DNA from: Ganoderma boninense
Lineage: Eukaryota > Basidiomycota > Agaricomycetes > Polyporales > Polyporaceae
Direction of reading: 5' to 3'
Length of the DNA: 64,000 nucleotides
NCBI GenBank assembly: GCA_002900995.3
Contig: CM035315.1
Span: 1,163,967 to 1,227,966 of the forward strand
The position numbers and the translations under genes are program-made. This document shows, in pieces, positions 1 through 12,425 of this stretch. The notes beneath the pieces were generated by a model that was not told the origin of the DNA, ran no database searches, and worked only from the letters and a program-made list of their open reading frames with translations. Position 1 is the stretch's first letter; the number at the start of each line of letters is the position of its first letter.

Positions 1-685
1 ACGCCGGCCCGTAACTAGTGAGGGCAGAGCGGCGTACGTAGCCAAGCCCGAGAGACACGCACAGTCAACCGCGCTTGAGGTCACCTGAGGGGCATTTCAT
101 TGATGAACTTGGGCGTGAGTGTTAGATTGAGACGAGAACGAAGGTTTGCTCACCTGCGGATGAGTGGGAGCAATGAACGCGGAGCGCGGGATCGTGGAAG
201 CCGTTGATCATCTTGCAAGGCTGTGAAGGTCTAGCTAGCTCTACGCACCTCGAGTCGCCGAGTATCCAGCCAGCGCCAGCACAGAACGCGTAGAAAGAGA
301 AATCAGAGTTGACCAGATCCATTGCGTAGTTATACAATTGCTGAACGGACGACAACCAAAGCAAGCAGAAAAGCGCAGAGACACGATTCCCATCATAGCA
401 TGCCCAACGAAAGCAATGACGACAACAGCACGACGACGGCAGACCATCGTCTCGACAATGACAATCCCCAAACGTCGGCAGCAGCGTTCGCCGCGGCGGC
501 CGTGGCAAGGCCCCCAGGCAAACCATGTGCCGGATCCCACGTCCGTGGCGTGGCCGCTTCGAAGACGCTGGTGCTTGTGGGAGCAGCCTCAGTCGTCGCT
601 GTATGCGCGAAGACAAGCGCATATACTCCGTCAGCATTGAAGGAAATGCGATGTGATTACAGCAGGAGGAGGGAACACTCCACAA
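1..685. other. No supported gene; 3' flank of aspartic protease 1
   Basis: Short overlapping open frames exist on both strands, but none has a recognisable domain or a paralogue in the window. The stretch lies downstream of the minus-strand protease that stops at 686, so it should hold its 3' UTR and terminator. The window edge cuts off whatever lies to the left. Confidence 0.4.
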
Positions 686-2523
686 TCAAACGTCCCGCCA
701 TCCGCGACCGCTTCTGCGACCGGCCTCTGCGAGAAGCTCTTCCGCATCGTCTGGCACGAGCGACAAGAATCCTATCCGTGGCGGGTCCGCAGATGGATGT
801 GTGAGGTTCCCGTAGTAGAACGCAACGAGCGTGCTCTTTAGGAATGGGTCACCGAGGCTCCAGCTGAACAGGGCGCCAGAGCTGGGCGGGTCGGTGCTGA
901 CAACACTGCTCGCAACACACGTCGATGCGTTGTGAGCCGTGTTCTGCGTGATGAAGTCGCGCGGATCGACAGGGAAGAGGGTACCACCTATCTGGAATGC
1001 GAGGCGGTGTGCACTCGCACAAGGGAGGATGGGTGACAGCGAGGAGTTGGTAGAGTAGGTGGTGGAGACTTTCGAAAGGACGTTGTTGACGACGTCTGAC
1101 GGGCCTCGTACGAGGGAGTTACCCTATGTAGCGACCAGCTGAGCAACTTCAAAGGACGAACGGGTAGAAGCATACCGTGTCGATGAGGGCAGAAAGGCTA
1201 GGTTGGCTGATGCCGCTCGCTGTCTCGGAGGTATCGGCTAGCTTCTCGCCGTCAAGGTAGACTCCATCCAGTGGTATCTCCCAACGTCTATATGTCGGTC
1301 TTAGCAAAAGGTGAAACGACATACGCACTAAACTGATACTCACAAAGGATAGGTCTCGTCAGGAGCAAACGAGGGTGCAGTGAGTCCTCCTTCCGAGGTT
1401 GAGTAGAGGCGGACGGGAACCCAGGTCAAACTTGAATTATCTACACCATCTGGGAGTTGCCCAATAGTAAGCTGGCCTGAGCCGGAAATGTCAATCTGGT
1501 CGCGTTGGAGCGTGATCTTTGAAGCCCTGGAGGTGAGTTACGACGTTATACCTGAGCGCATATAGTCACGTACCGTGAAGAGCGGTTGTTCGAGGACACC
1601 CGCAAGTATTAGTCGTGGGACAATAGGTCCGTAATTTACGAATTGACGAATAAAGTTGTCGGTGCCGGCAGTGTTGCCAAACTATATTATGCACAAATGA
1701 AGTTCAGGCCGCATATACTCACATCCCCGGGGACCTACCACTGACGTCACAGCTGCCTCACCAACGAAACTAATAAAAGCAATGTGAGCCTATCTCCACG
1801 GGAAATAGAATGATATAAGCGCACCTTTGCGAAGGAAAGCCGAGACCAAGGATGCCGGCACCACCATTCGATACTGCGACGTTGTTCGTGTCGTTGACAG
1901 CAGCGAAGGTCTGGTTCGGGACCGTCAAGCCCGCGAGGACGACGTCGTCTTGAGCGATGGGTCCCGAGGCATGCGTCCCCGTCGTCGAGTCGCCGAAGAG
2001 GAGGTCCACGCTGCCTATCTGAGACCGTTGGAAAGCTTCCGTGACAACATAACGGTCTGCCGAAGAGATTTTGCACGTGTCCGTCTGGCAGGAGTTTGAG
2101 ATGGCCCAGAGGTCGGACGACCCGGTGTCTAAACCCAGCTGTCAGAAAGGTATTCTGGCGCTTGGACCCTCGAGCACGGCCGACAGCGGCCGCTGATCTC
2201 AAAATGGTTCACTCACCGAGATTGAGGGGGATGGTGGAGTTGCCGACTGTCACGGCGACGAGGTAGGTGCTACCGCCGCCGCGTTAGGAGGAGGAACGGA
2301 TCAAACCTAGATAGCGGGGAAGCCTGAGGACGTACAGATCGTTCACATCACCCAAGCCCACTGTACCCCCCACAGCATTCCCGTCGACGGCGCGGATCCC
2401 AGAGGACTTGGCGGAAGAGACAACGGCGCCCCGTGTGGCGGCGTTGAGGGAGAAGAGAGTGGAAGTGGAAACGAGTGCAGGGAGAGAAAGATGGAGGAGG
2501 ACCAAGGCGCGCCACGATGACAT
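686..2523 (-). CDS. Secreted A1-family aspartic protease (paralogue 1, active-site motif intact)
   Basis: Pepsin-type endopeptidase. The start at 2523 gives a hydrophobic signal peptide (MSSWRALVLLHLSLPALVS). The first catalytic motif DTGSSDLW is present; the Asp codon is split by an intron, with G at 2217 and AC at 2128-2127. The flap/core motif GILGLGFP follows near 1840, and the second motif reads ALIDTGN across the intron near 1175-1122. Downstream come the family segments GQLTIGQLPDGVDNSSLTW and FLKSTLVAFYYGN, with the stop at 686-688. Both catalytic Asp are present, unlike paralogues 2 and 3 at 25.3 and 32.5 kb. No C-terminal hydrophobic anchor segment is seen. One small internal exon, around 1720-1745, does not join in phase by canonical GT-AG splicing, so that junction is unresolved and may hide another indel. 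The family is clear; exact exon limits are by eye. Confidence 0.75.
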
Positions 2524-3152
2524 CAGGCACAGACAGCGGCGCGAGCGAGAAAGTGGCGCTCGCAAGGGTCGTCCACAGCCTGCCTTTTCTACGTGCTGCG
2601 CGGGATGGCTATAGCAGCGGAGAGTCCAGGAGGCTGAAAGACGGTGCGCTGTCGTCCGGCCGAGGGCCGTCGGTAAGTGGTCGTCGGGTAAGGTGTTCTC
2701 GCCGTCGTCTCACCTTATACTTGTCCCACCGTCGAAGCCCGGCGAAGTGCTTCCTCCTGCGAGCGTTGTGCATCATCTGTCTCGCGTGTCACAGGCACAG
2801 CACGCCAAGCATCTCCGTCTCGCCCTTTGCCGCGCCCGCTCCCGCATGCGCGCAAGCCTCGAGCCTCGCCGCACGCCTGCGGGTCCATCAGGCGGCGCAG
2901 CACTGGCATGCTCGTCGGCGGCTTCACGGCAGCAGGAATTAATGAAATCGCCGACCGTCACAGAACTCTGCAGTGTGAACCGTTGGCCCAAATAGGCGCA
3001 ACTTCGCGCGAACAACGCACGCGGGGGCTCGCTGTGCCAAATTGCCATAGAGCAGTACAACACGTACGATTTGACTTCTTTCAAACACATATCCAACGTT
3101 CATCTCTCGGACATGCGCCACTGGTCTGGAAGACGCAGCCGCCGCCATCCCG
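2524..3152. other. Intergenic; upstream region of aspartic protease 1
   Basis: This gap of about 630 bp lies between the minus-strand protease start (2523) and the stop of homoserine dehydrogenase (3153). It should hold the protease promoter and the HOM6 3' UTR. A TATA-like CTATAG at about 2609-2614 lies some 90 bp upstream of the protease ATG, but this is weak evidence. I see no gene here. Confidence 0.4.
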
Positions 3153-4607
3153 TCAGACCAGCTTCAACAGGTCGCTCATCACCCCCATCGCCGTCACTGC
3201 CGCCCCCGCCCCCGCTCCTTGGACAACCAACGGCCGTGCCCCGTACGCGCCGTGTGGAACATGATAATGTTGTCCGATCCCCCAAGCGCGGTGGCGAATG
3301 GGTGCGTCGCCGGGTATCTGGAAGATTGAAAGACAAAAAACATACGACGCATGAGAAAACATCAGGGCATGCCGTGAAGGGAGAAGGGAGACGCACTTCT
3401 CCAGATCCGCCTTGATAGTCCCAGTCTGCACATCCACCACGCCTGCGTAGCGGAGGACCTGCCCTTCTCTGATAGCGTCCGCGCGGAGCTTGTCGAACTG
3501 CGTGTCGAAGTCCGGCAGGCGTCGAATAAACTCGTCGCCAGACGCCTCGCCCTCCAGTTCGGGGGGGATCAGCGAGCGCGTGCTCACGGACTCGTACCCA
3601 GCTGGGAGCGCAGTGCGCAGCGAGGGGATGAGGCGGGAGAGAATAGTGAGCTTGCGCGCGACGTCCGCGCCATTGAGGTCGTCAGCTGGGTGGGGCTCCT
3701 AGATAACAGCGACAGTCAGGGCGCGATGCACGGACGAGGAATGGAAGGGGAATTTTCGAAGCACAGCAGCAAGTGCGAGGTGGAAAAAGACACGAGGACA
3801 ACGCACCGTGTAGCCCTTCTCCCGCGCAACGCGCACGACCGAGGAGAAGCTCGGGCCCCCCTCTTTGCCGGTCGAGAACTCGTTGAAGATGTAGCTCATC
3901 GTCCCGGAGAACACGCCCTCGATCTTCGTCACCTACACGTCCCCCGACAATCCCCCCTCGCAATCAGCGATCCCGCTCGCATTCACACACGCACGCCGCT
4001 GTCACGCATCGCATATACGCGGCTCTGCAGGGATACAAAGGCAGACGCACCTGATCCCCGGTCGCAACAAGGTCCTTGAGCGTCGAGATCACGGGCAGGC
4101 CCGCGCCCACGGTCGCCTCGTTGAGGAATCGGGCCCCACCCTCGAGCCCCGCCGCGAGGATCTGCTCGTACAGCGCGAGGTCCCCAGAGAACGCCTTCTT
4201 GTTCGGGGTCACGACATGGACGCCCAGCCGGAGGAAGGAAGGGGTAGAGAGCGGCGACGGCGGGCGCGGACGTGTTATCGACGAGCACGACTTCCTGCCC
4301 CGGGCGCACGAGCGCCGCGAGCTCGCGCAGCAAGAACTGCGGGTCGGCCTTCCGTCCGGACGCGGCGAGCTCCGCCTTCCAGTCCCAAGGTGCGGCTTGC
4401 TTTTGTGCTTGCGTTTGTGACGGGGAGGGGGTGAGGCCATCGGGGTGGAAGAGGAGCGACTTTTGACGAGGAGAGAGCGACGAGGCGGAAGGGGCTTGGT
4501 TGGAGGGCTTGGAGCTGCCTGATCAACTCTGCACCCACGAGGCCGACGCCGATGATGGCAACGCGGAACGTCTTCGCGGTGGATGTAATGCCCAGTGCAG
4601 ATGCCAT
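3153..4607 (-). CDS. HOM6: Homoserine dehydrogenase, frame broken three times
   Basis: NAD(P)-dependent reduction of aspartate semialdehyde to homoserine, the branch point to threonine and methionine. The N-terminal Rossmann motif reads VAIIGVGLVGAELIRQL. The catalytic core includes VDNTSAP, VHVVTPNKKAFSGD and NEATVGAGLPVISTL, then VFSGTMSYIFNEF and the C-terminal VVQGAGAGAAVTAMGV. Exons are 4607-4051, 3932-3807, 3698-3397 and 3317-3153, with standard GT-AG introns. Three small indels interrupt the frame: an extra base in the T-run at 4461-4464, a tandem GGAA duplication near 4230-4241, and one missing base near 3244-3250. On either side of each break the protein matches the family, so the locus is one gene. 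In a prototroph it should be needed, so sequence error is more likely than true loss. Confidence 0.85.
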
Positions 4608-5124
4608 GGCTTTTTTTTCGCGGTTAGAGAAAGCTGAGAAATGAAGACGATGAAAGGTAGTTGGTGTGCAGGTGAGCTCGTCGACGTCGCCGGAAACCCG
4701 CATCCGAGTCACAGTCGCTGCTGGACGCCGGCTTCTCCTGAGCTCGCCATCGTTTCCCGCGGTGTGCTGGACGATCGTCATAAAATCTAGGCATTATAGA
4801 CTGTATAGTACATGGGGAGCGTGAAGTGGTGCGGTGTGGGGAACAAGGTATCGCGATGCGTGTGGGGTAGTCGTAATGCAGCCGTGATGTGGGAGAGCCT
4901 GTCTATCGTGAAATCGTGAAATCTGTGGACGGTACGCATAATAGTAATACAAAGTTCTAGCGCAAGCAAGAATGCAAAGCAGGTGCGATATAAGAGGATG
5001 CGCTGTTCTGGCAGCACATACCCAATGACAACATGATGGATTGACATCTGAGTGGTGGGGGTTGGATCTGTAGACATTTTGCGCGTGTACACCCAAAAGG
5101 TGGGGAAAGGCTGCGGAATCAACA
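4608..5124. other. Intergenic; HOM6 promoter and WD40-gene 3' flank
   Basis: HOM6 starts at 4607 and the WD40 gene stops at 5125, both on the minus strand. The gap holds the HOM6 upstream region and the 3' flank of the WD40 gene. I see no conserved coding segment or structured RNA. Confidence 0.4.
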
Positions 5125-8100
5125 TCAGCTGCTTCCAAACACTTGGCTGCTGCTGCTGAAAGTGACGACCGAAGGCCGGGCTTGTGGCAGCGTTCCTAGA
5201 GAATTCGCAGTAGACCCAGAGCCAGATGGACCAGCGTTCAAGATGCCGGGAGTGCTAGTGCTCGTCCCTGCGGATCCGTCTGACGGCTCACTGGTCAGCT
5301 GGGCGACAGGGCTGTCCGTGCGGTAATCGGCGTCGTAAGGATTTGGGGTGGTCGTGCCAGGTGTGTTGGTCGGATTAGTGTCGCGCGACTCGCGGCGAAG
5401 ACAGAGCTGACTTCCGAACCTAGTAGGATGCTTGGCGAAGGCGACGTCCAGATCCTAACTGCGCCGTCATGCGAGCCGGTTGCGAACATGAAGGTGTCCC
5501 AAGCATGGTTCCAGGCTATGCAGGTCAGGTCACCGCCGACGGTATGGGAACGGATGTGGTGCAGGAGCGTGCCGGATTCGCGGTCCCATATGTGAACGTC
5601 CCCGGCTGAACAGAATCAGAAAACTCGTTTATGTTTGAAGGGAGGACTGCGAACCTTTTCCAGCGCACAGTACCAGTTGGTCGTTCTTGCCACCGAAGTA
5701 ACTTGGTCCAGCGAAGTCGACTGGCGTTTTTGGCATATACGTGTGGCGCAATGACAAGCGCATTTCTAAGGATGTCGAGTTGACGTTTCTCTTGATCGGG
5801 TCGAGTTTCCAAAGCTGTGGCGGAGCCTAAAGAACTATCGTGAACAACGTGAACAATGCATGGATGCGCGATCGACATTACCTTATTCTCATAACTGACG
5901 AGGGCCACATGGTCGTTCCTGGCTAAGGTGATGTCACGAACCTCATGCAATACCGGTACGCGACTGGTTTCATGTCAGCTCCAACTCAAATTTGCCGTCC
6001 TCTCAAAGAATAACTCACTTCTCGATCTTTTCCGTTTCCATGTTGTAAACTGCATTTCAGGGTAAAGATGAGCTCAACGCTACCTACTTCACGGCACTGC
6101 TTACCCAGGATCTGCTTCTCCGCACGACACTTGCTAGGGTGTAGGCCGTCCATGGATGCTGTCATAGTCCCAACACAAACCATGCGTGCCTGGTCTTGAG
6201 TGATCGCGACGTCGTGGATAACCAACCGCTCGAAATGGTACGTAGCCAGAACCGTGCCGCTCAGATCGAGCTTCGTAACGTCGCTGCCTTCCACCGACAG
6301 GAATCCTGGACGATCACACATCCCAGTTTAGCGCTATCATGGAACGGGCACATGGATCTTCAAGAATGCGGATGACCACTCACCTTCGCCGCTCGGAAGC
6401 CATGCGATGGATTGGACGTTCCTGCGGCGATCAATGGTCTTCTTGCACACGCCGTCCTCCGTCCAGACCTTGACGCCGCGCCCGAGCTTTGTGAGCAGCA
6501 GATTGCCGCTGGGCGACCACGCAACTTGTCCGACGAAGCCCTGCGGGTGCGCCAGGATGCGGTGGGACGTGAATTGTTCCTGAAGGGGATCGTGTTTGGA
6601 ATGGAGCGAGCCCGCGCCACCACTAGCAGGGATACTTACCCCGACTTTGAAAATGACCGATGTCCGATCCCAACTGCACACGACCGTCCACTCGTCAGCA
6701 CTATGCTGCATCGAGCTCCCGACGCAGGCCGATGATCCCTCACCTGGACGTCGCGAGGAACTTGCCGCTGGGCGAGAACTGCAGGTGCCTCACCAGCGCC
6801 GAATGCGCCTCGAAGCTCTGCGTCGTCTGCAGGCTCCGCAGCTTCGGCATGAGCGTCCCGACGCGCGAGTTCTTCAGTACCCCCACTGCCGGCTCCGCCT
6901 CCCGCCCATTGTCGTCCGACGACATCGTCCGCTGCCTTCTCGGTTTCCGGCCCTCGGCAGTCGGGAACGCAGACGACGCCGCGCGCATCTTGATCACCGC
7001 GCGCACCGCGTTCGCAAAGCGGCCCCGTCCCGGCGACGCCGTCGGCAGCCCCCCGGGGGAGTCGCTCATCACGCTCGCGACGTCCCCGCCCTCTCCGCCG
7101 TCGAACGACGTCACGGTCGGCGCGCGTACCTCAGCGATGGGCAGCAGCGGGCCCACGTCCGATCCCCCGCGCCGGAACGGCGAAGTGGGCGACATCGGCT
7201 CGGGGCTCGCGCATTCCGTGGCGGGCGTCACCGCACGCTCGGCGTCGCTGTACTTCTCGTCGTCGCTCCGGGAGCTGAGGCGGGACACTGCGCGCGCGCT
7301 GAGTTCGGATATGTGCTCGACGAGGAGGCGCATGCGCTCAGCCGTCCAGCGCGAGCATCCGCGCGCGACCTCGCGCGGCTCGTAGATGAGCCACTTGGCA
7401 CCGCGGGTGGACTTGACGCGGACCTTGGTCTCGGAGAGGACGTCGGCGAGCCACTTGGTGCCATTGTGGCGGGAGAAGGTCCAGCGTTCGGACGCGAACC
7501 AGGCGGACACGGCGGTTAGGCCGACGATACTACAGGCTGAGAAGACAGTCGTGAGCGTACAGGTGATTTGGTGTTGGCCGGAGGAGTAGGCGAAGAGGAC
7601 GAGGACCGATGGAGAAGCAGGCGACGGAGAGCACGAGGAAGGCGAGCGGGGATCTCTTGATCCATATGAGTACCCACCATGGGACGCGGTGCCCCGGAGA
7701 GCGGCTGCATAACCGGATTAGTAACAGGATGGTAAGTAGGAGGGAAGAGACGTACTACATCGCCTGCTTCCATGTAACACCGAGCAGGCTGTTGACTGCA
7801 GCGCCGATACTGAACACTAGCGAGGTGAACCAGAACGAGTTCACGGCGTTCTCTAACGCATTGTCGTGCATATCGAACGAGAACTGCATCGTCGTAGCCG
7901 TAACGGCGGAGAAGAAGGTCGCCACAGTACTGAGATTGAGCAGGTTCTGGCTGGCATGCTTCTGGGCGAAACGAATTGTGGGGACACCTGTTTCATCAGC
8001 GCTAAGGTTAACATTCGAAACAATGCAGGGTGGTGAAATTGCAGAAACAAACCGATCTCTATGAACACCGACAACGAAGCAGTGATGTTGTCTATGTGTT

Positions 8101-8992
8101 CGCCCATCTCGCCGCTCAGATCGTGCAAGTAGCGCTGCACAGCTGGGAACTTGAACTCCTTCTCGTACTGCCTCAACGACGAAGCCCAGTACTACCGGAT
8201 AGCGATTAATCTTTCTCCATTGAACGAAGCGGGGATGCACACCTTCAGATCGCCTTCCATTGACAAGACTGCGGCATTGACGGCTTCATCTGTAAACTCT
8301 GGAAATTCGTTCAAGCAATCAAGGAACGTCGTCACGTCCTGTGCGAACATCTGGAGTTGCTCAGGAAAGTCCTCGGGATCCAACTGTTCCATCACGATAG
8401 GGTTATGGACGTGTGGTGGCGCCCTATCGCGCACCTTTTTTCGGTACTGAGCTAGCTGGGGATTCGTTAAAGAGTCCCGTGACTGACGAGAGACCTTCCG
8501 GGGAAAGAGATCGGCAGCGTTTTCGCGGAACAGGTATAGGAGCTGCGCCAGAACGACCACGGAGGTTATACGATGACGAGAGGATGCCGACCGAGCTTCC
8601 CAATTGACGGGCGGCGTTCGCAAAGTTCCTGAGCTGAGAAAGTCATGAGTTCGGATCTTTGCAAACGCAACTTTTGAATCAATGTACCTCCTTGTCAAGA
8701 TTCATAACCCGTCGCTGAAACTTGTTAAACGCTTCCGCACCAACCTTCTGCAGATGCTCATCCACAGTTGCTGCGGGGGGTAAGTCCATAAGACAAGATG
8801 CAGGGGTATGGGCAGCAGCAAGCACTCACGGACGTCGTGATCATCTTCAAAGCTTGGCTGTTGTAGCAGACCCGCTGTATAGCTTAGATTAGTCCAATTC
8901 AAACCATCCACAAGTTCACGTGAGGTCAAGAATCCAGCCCATGTCGAGCTCTGAACGTTGAACGCTTGCGGCTTAGAGACGCTGATCGACAT
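5125..8992 (-). CDS. Agaricomycete WD40-repeat protein with N-terminal membrane region
   Basis: Large multi-exon gene. The start at 8992 gives MSISVSKPQAFNVQSSTWAG, and the first introns fall in phase (exon 1 ends at 8830). The N-terminal third is helical. A middle block (about 8000-7300) has several hydrophobic helices, including NSFWFTSLVFSIGAAVNSLL, then a conserved SAWFASERW segment. After a Ser-rich linker (7300-6850) the C-terminal half is a WD40 propeller: QSFEAHSALVRHLQFSPSGK, GQVAWSPSGNLLLTKL, KVWTEDGVCKKTIDRRR, DVHIWDRESGTLLHHIRSHT and FATGSHDGAVRIWT. The propeller resembles the WDR26/Gid7 type, which recruits targets to the GID/CTLH ubiquitin ligase; the N-terminal domain is unlike WDR26, so the cellular role is open. 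The last exon (about 5420-5125, ending at 5125) is in another frame and its junction is unresolved. Confidence 0.75.
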
Positions 8993-9740
8993 GCTACTCG
9001 GCCCAAGCGGCGCACGCCGCGAAAAAGAAAGGAGACCGAAGAAGGCTCGTTCTTTATACACAACTGCGCGAAGCGGGAGAACCATGGCAAGACTTGAGGG
9101 CCGTTTAACGGCTTGCGTAATCCACAGGAGGATATGGAGATAAAGAGGATAGTCAAAATGGTGCATGCAAACAGCAAGCACCCTGTGTGCCCTGCCTGGG
9201 AGACCGCAGTTGAGGATGGCTTCTGGGCCAGTTGCTCAGGTGCGACAAACAAGCGGCCAGACACCGTTCCAATGACGCAAGGTCCTCGTGACATAGAGCA
9301 GCTCTCTTGCGGGTTCGCTATCGTAGGCATGTTCTCATACGCCTGAGAACACGATGTCATGTCCCACACGCGCATACACAGAGTGCCGACCGTTGTTACG
9401 TGCCATTAATGCGTCCAGTTTATTGCGTCCTCTCCTGCACTGTCCAAAATCACACATCACGAGATGGAGAACGTGTACCAGGTCTGAAGGGCTAGTCGCA
9501 CTCTATGACAGTGAAATGGCACTAAAAGGGCCCACCCCTTCCATAGCAAGCATTGGGCTCAGCGACCACCTCGTTATCGCCTGTCTCGACTGCATTTCAC
9601 GGTAAGGTTCGACTTGACCGGCGACCACATTATGGCATGGGAACTTCGCGCGGACGAAGGCATCTCACAAAGGTTTGTTCGACGGACGAAGGACACGAGT
9701 GGAAAGAAGACCGCTTGATGCATAGACATCCAGGGATGTA
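8993..9740. other. Upstream region of the WD40 gene
   Basis: The stretch lies before the start codon at 8992. A minus-strand frame here has one hydrophobic run (CLLFACTILTILFISIS, about 9120-9190) but no family signature and no good splice link to the WD40 gene. I treat it as promoter/5' UTR. Confidence 0.3.
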
Positions 9741-9749
9741 CGAGGAAGA

Positions 9750-10037
9750 AGTGCCAAACTCTGCGAAGGACGTACCTGTTCCATCGAGTTCCTCATCCTT
9801 GCTCAACTCAGCCAGAGCTTCCAACAAGCTCAACAGCGTCTGTTTCCGCTTCTGTTTCGTAGGGTCATGACCTTCTGTGCCAGGACCCGCGGGGATGGCA
9901 GTGAGGTCGTTGGGATTCGTGGGGGGTTCATTAAGTCCTGGACGAGAAAGTCCAAAGTTAGCAAAGTCAACATCGAAGCTGCAATAATTCGCGTGGCAAC
10001 TGACCGCGACCCATTGTTCGGGAGAATGGCGTGCCAC
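9750..10037 (-). CDS. Hypothetical short open frame
   Basis: A minus-strand frame encodes a charged, coding-like segment (GHDPTKQKRKQTLLSLLEAL, then AELSKDEELDGTG) and could end at a donor-like GTACAT near 9750. No in-frame ATG is visible; the frame opens with a GTG at 10037, so a 5' exon would be required. I do not recognise the family. It may be part of a small gene or chance. Confidence 0.3.
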
Positions 10038-10149
10038 CGGGCTAACCCAGGGTTGCTGTGATTGAGATGGATGATCAGGACGAAATGTCGATGGGTGCAG
10101 CCACGTAGGTAGTTATGCTCACGAGAGTCGTAGGGCCGTTGAGAGGGTC

Positions 10150-10500
10150 GTGAGGTGGAGAACAGCTCAGAACATGCGGCGTGGAGAGCTATCGACGGCC
10201 TTCGATGACCTTGCGGCCGCTCGGGTGTTGACGCTGATGGCCGCCAAGCACGCGGGTCCGCCCAGCGGAGAAGACGGCGAATTTGACATGTTCACGGCGT
10301 TCCTACTTACGGTTTACGGGCAAATCGACGACTGCAAGGCAATGTTGCTCACCGGCCCTCGTCCTCGAGGCTTGCAGCGAGGACCGATTTTTGCATGCAT
10401 ATGGCGACGTGTGGACAAAGCAGGTGGTCGAGCTCAAGATGCAGTCTCCAGATGCGGCAGGACTGGACCGTCGGCCTTTGCCCATCGCGCACTGAAGGAT
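10150..10500 (+). pseudogene. Orphan coding fragment, frame-shifted
   Basis: Two adjacent plus-strand frames look coding-like and continuous in sense, but lie in different phases. The first runs to about 10350 (FDDLAAARVLTLMAAKHAG, then GEFDMFTAFLLTVYGQIDDC). The second runs from about 10350 to 10497 (ALVLEACSEDRFLHAYGDVW, then TKQVVELKMQSPD). No splice signals explain the phase change, so this is either a gene fragment with one indel or a relic. I do not recognise the protein. It lies just upstream of RUD3 and is not joined to it. Confidence 0.3.
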
Positions 10501-10666
10501 GGATGGCCAGATCCGTCTCGGAGATCTAGATGAGTGGCATCTGGGTTAGGGGCCAATTGGGTTATCTTGCGCTGATAAGTGGGTTAACTGATAAGGAATT
10601 ACCGCCACAGACCACTTGTCGCCGAAAGTGAGCACCGCAACGACAAACACGTCTCATACCCGCTCC

Positions 10667-12425
10667 ATGTCCTCCTCTCCGGCATCCGACATCGCCAGCA
10701 ACGATGACTCGCCTTCGCGAGCCTCTCTCGACAGAGAAGCTATCCTGGGATCGCCTCCTCCGCTGAACGGCCTCAAGGCCGACGGCCATGCAGCACAGAC
10801 ACACCAAAACGGCGACACCGAGCACCTCGACCCGGTACAACGCCTTGAGCAGGAGCTCCAGCGGACGCGGGAGGAGAAGGATGTGCTCGCGACGCAGTAT
10901 CGGAACCTCCTCGCGAAGCTGACGACGATGCGGACAACACTCGGGAACAAGTTGCAGCAGGACGCCGTACGTACCTCTCTCTGTCTCATCCACCTCCACC
11001 GTGGACGTATGTCCTCATCAGCGGATGCATAGGAAGAACTAGACCGTCAGGAGCAGCTTGTTCAGCAGCTGACTGCACAGAACGAGGACCTTGCCGCCAT
11101 CGTCGAGACACTCCAGTCAGAGCTGATCGCGTCGAACGAAGAGGCCGAGCGCGCGTCCCGGGAGCTCGAGACCATGCGCAGTCGCGCCTTACACGATAAC
11201 TCTCAGGAGACCTTTCTCCGCGAACGAGAGCTCAGGGAGCTGCAGGCGGAGCTTGAACAGTGTCGAATAGAGCGGGACGAGTGGGAGCAGAAGGCCCTTC
11301 AGGAGCACATCGAAGCGGACGAGGCCCGCACAACGGTGGATTCTCTCCGAAGAGACGTGGAGATTGAGAGGGAATCGAAGCGACACGCGGAGACCAATCT
11401 GGAGGTTGAGAGGGAGAAGTGCGTTAACTTGCAGTCGGTGTTGGAGGATTTCCAAACTTGTATGTGCAAGCAAACCCAATTCCCGCTCAGCCAGCTTACG
11501 TTCTGGCAGCCAAGGATCATGATCTTAAACAGGCGGTTAAGGAGTACGAGACACAACTGATTCAGGTTACTCAGTCTCTGGCAGAGTTTAAGAGCCGTGC
11601 CTTGAATGCAGAGCTCCAGCTCGACGAAAGTTCGACGAACACTTCGCGTGTGCAGGAACTGGAGAAGGAAGTGAAGGAGAAGAGTGTTCTCGTTGGCAAG
11701 CTACGGCAGGAAGGCACGTCGCGGATTTTACGAGCTTTCCATGAACACGAGCACTTACCAACGACTTTCTATGCACGCAGCTGTGATCATGAACGAGCAC
11801 CTCATGGAGGCATTGCGTCGGTTACGGCGCTCTTCCTCCGATACGAACGTCGACAGACGTCTGGTCACTAACGTTTTACTGTCGTTCTTGACTACCCCTC
11901 GTGCCGACTCCAAACGCTTCGAGATGTTGTCGTTGCTATCTACCATCCTCCAATGGAGCGATGACGAACGAGAGAAAGCCGGGCTCCAACGTAGCGCATC
12001 TTCCCAGCCTCCATCTGGCGGATCCATTTGGGGACGATCCGCCACATCCTCTCCTGCCGTCAAGCCGGTGGAGCTCCAGAAGACTGACGAGACGGAGGTT
12101 CGTCGCATTTGTCCGATTTCCACAACTGTCACCGCCGCTGACTTCACGCCTTGTTTAGTCTTTCTCCCGTCTATGGGTCGAGTTTCTCCTCACTGAGGCC
12201 TCATCTGGCGAAGGCGGGCTGCCACCACCACCGCGCTCACCATCGCGCCTAAATGGGTCTCTGCCCACTACGCCAACACAGCCATCGACGCGCATGTCGC
12301 CTCTATCGCTAAACGGCACTCGCCGACTACCCTCGTTCACCTCGGCGGCAATAGCGAGCTCTCCGGATCTCAGCGTACAGCTGTCCAGTCCCCCGCACAA
12401 GGGAAAGGATCGCGCGCTGCCGTGA
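10667..12425 (+). CDS. RUD3: GRIP-related (GRAB-domain) golgin, Rud3/GMAP-210 type
   Basis: Coiled-coil tether of the cis-Golgi; in yeast, Rud3 binds Arf1 through its C-terminal GRAB domain. Five exons (10667-10966, 11033-11459, 11510-11713, 11781-12097, 12159-12425) sum to 504 residues. A low-complexity Ser-rich start is followed by a long heptad coiled coil from about residue 60 to 310 (VQRLEQELQRTREEKDVLA; RELQAELEQCRIERDEWEQK). The GRAB block (NEHLMEALRRLRR, LVTNVLLSFLTTPRADSKRF, ILQWSDDEREKAGLQR) comes next, then a Ser/Pro tail. The start at 10667 is the first ATG in frame. Intron 3 (11714-11780) uses a GC donor (GCACGT). A decayed copy of the middle of this gene lies at about 16995-17720. 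Confidence 0.85.

Noticed and set aside
9000..10040. N-terminal extension of the WD40 gene into the frame at 9750-10037
   Set aside because: The ATG at 8992 gives a coherent protein start and in-phase first introns; joining would need a very long intron without support.
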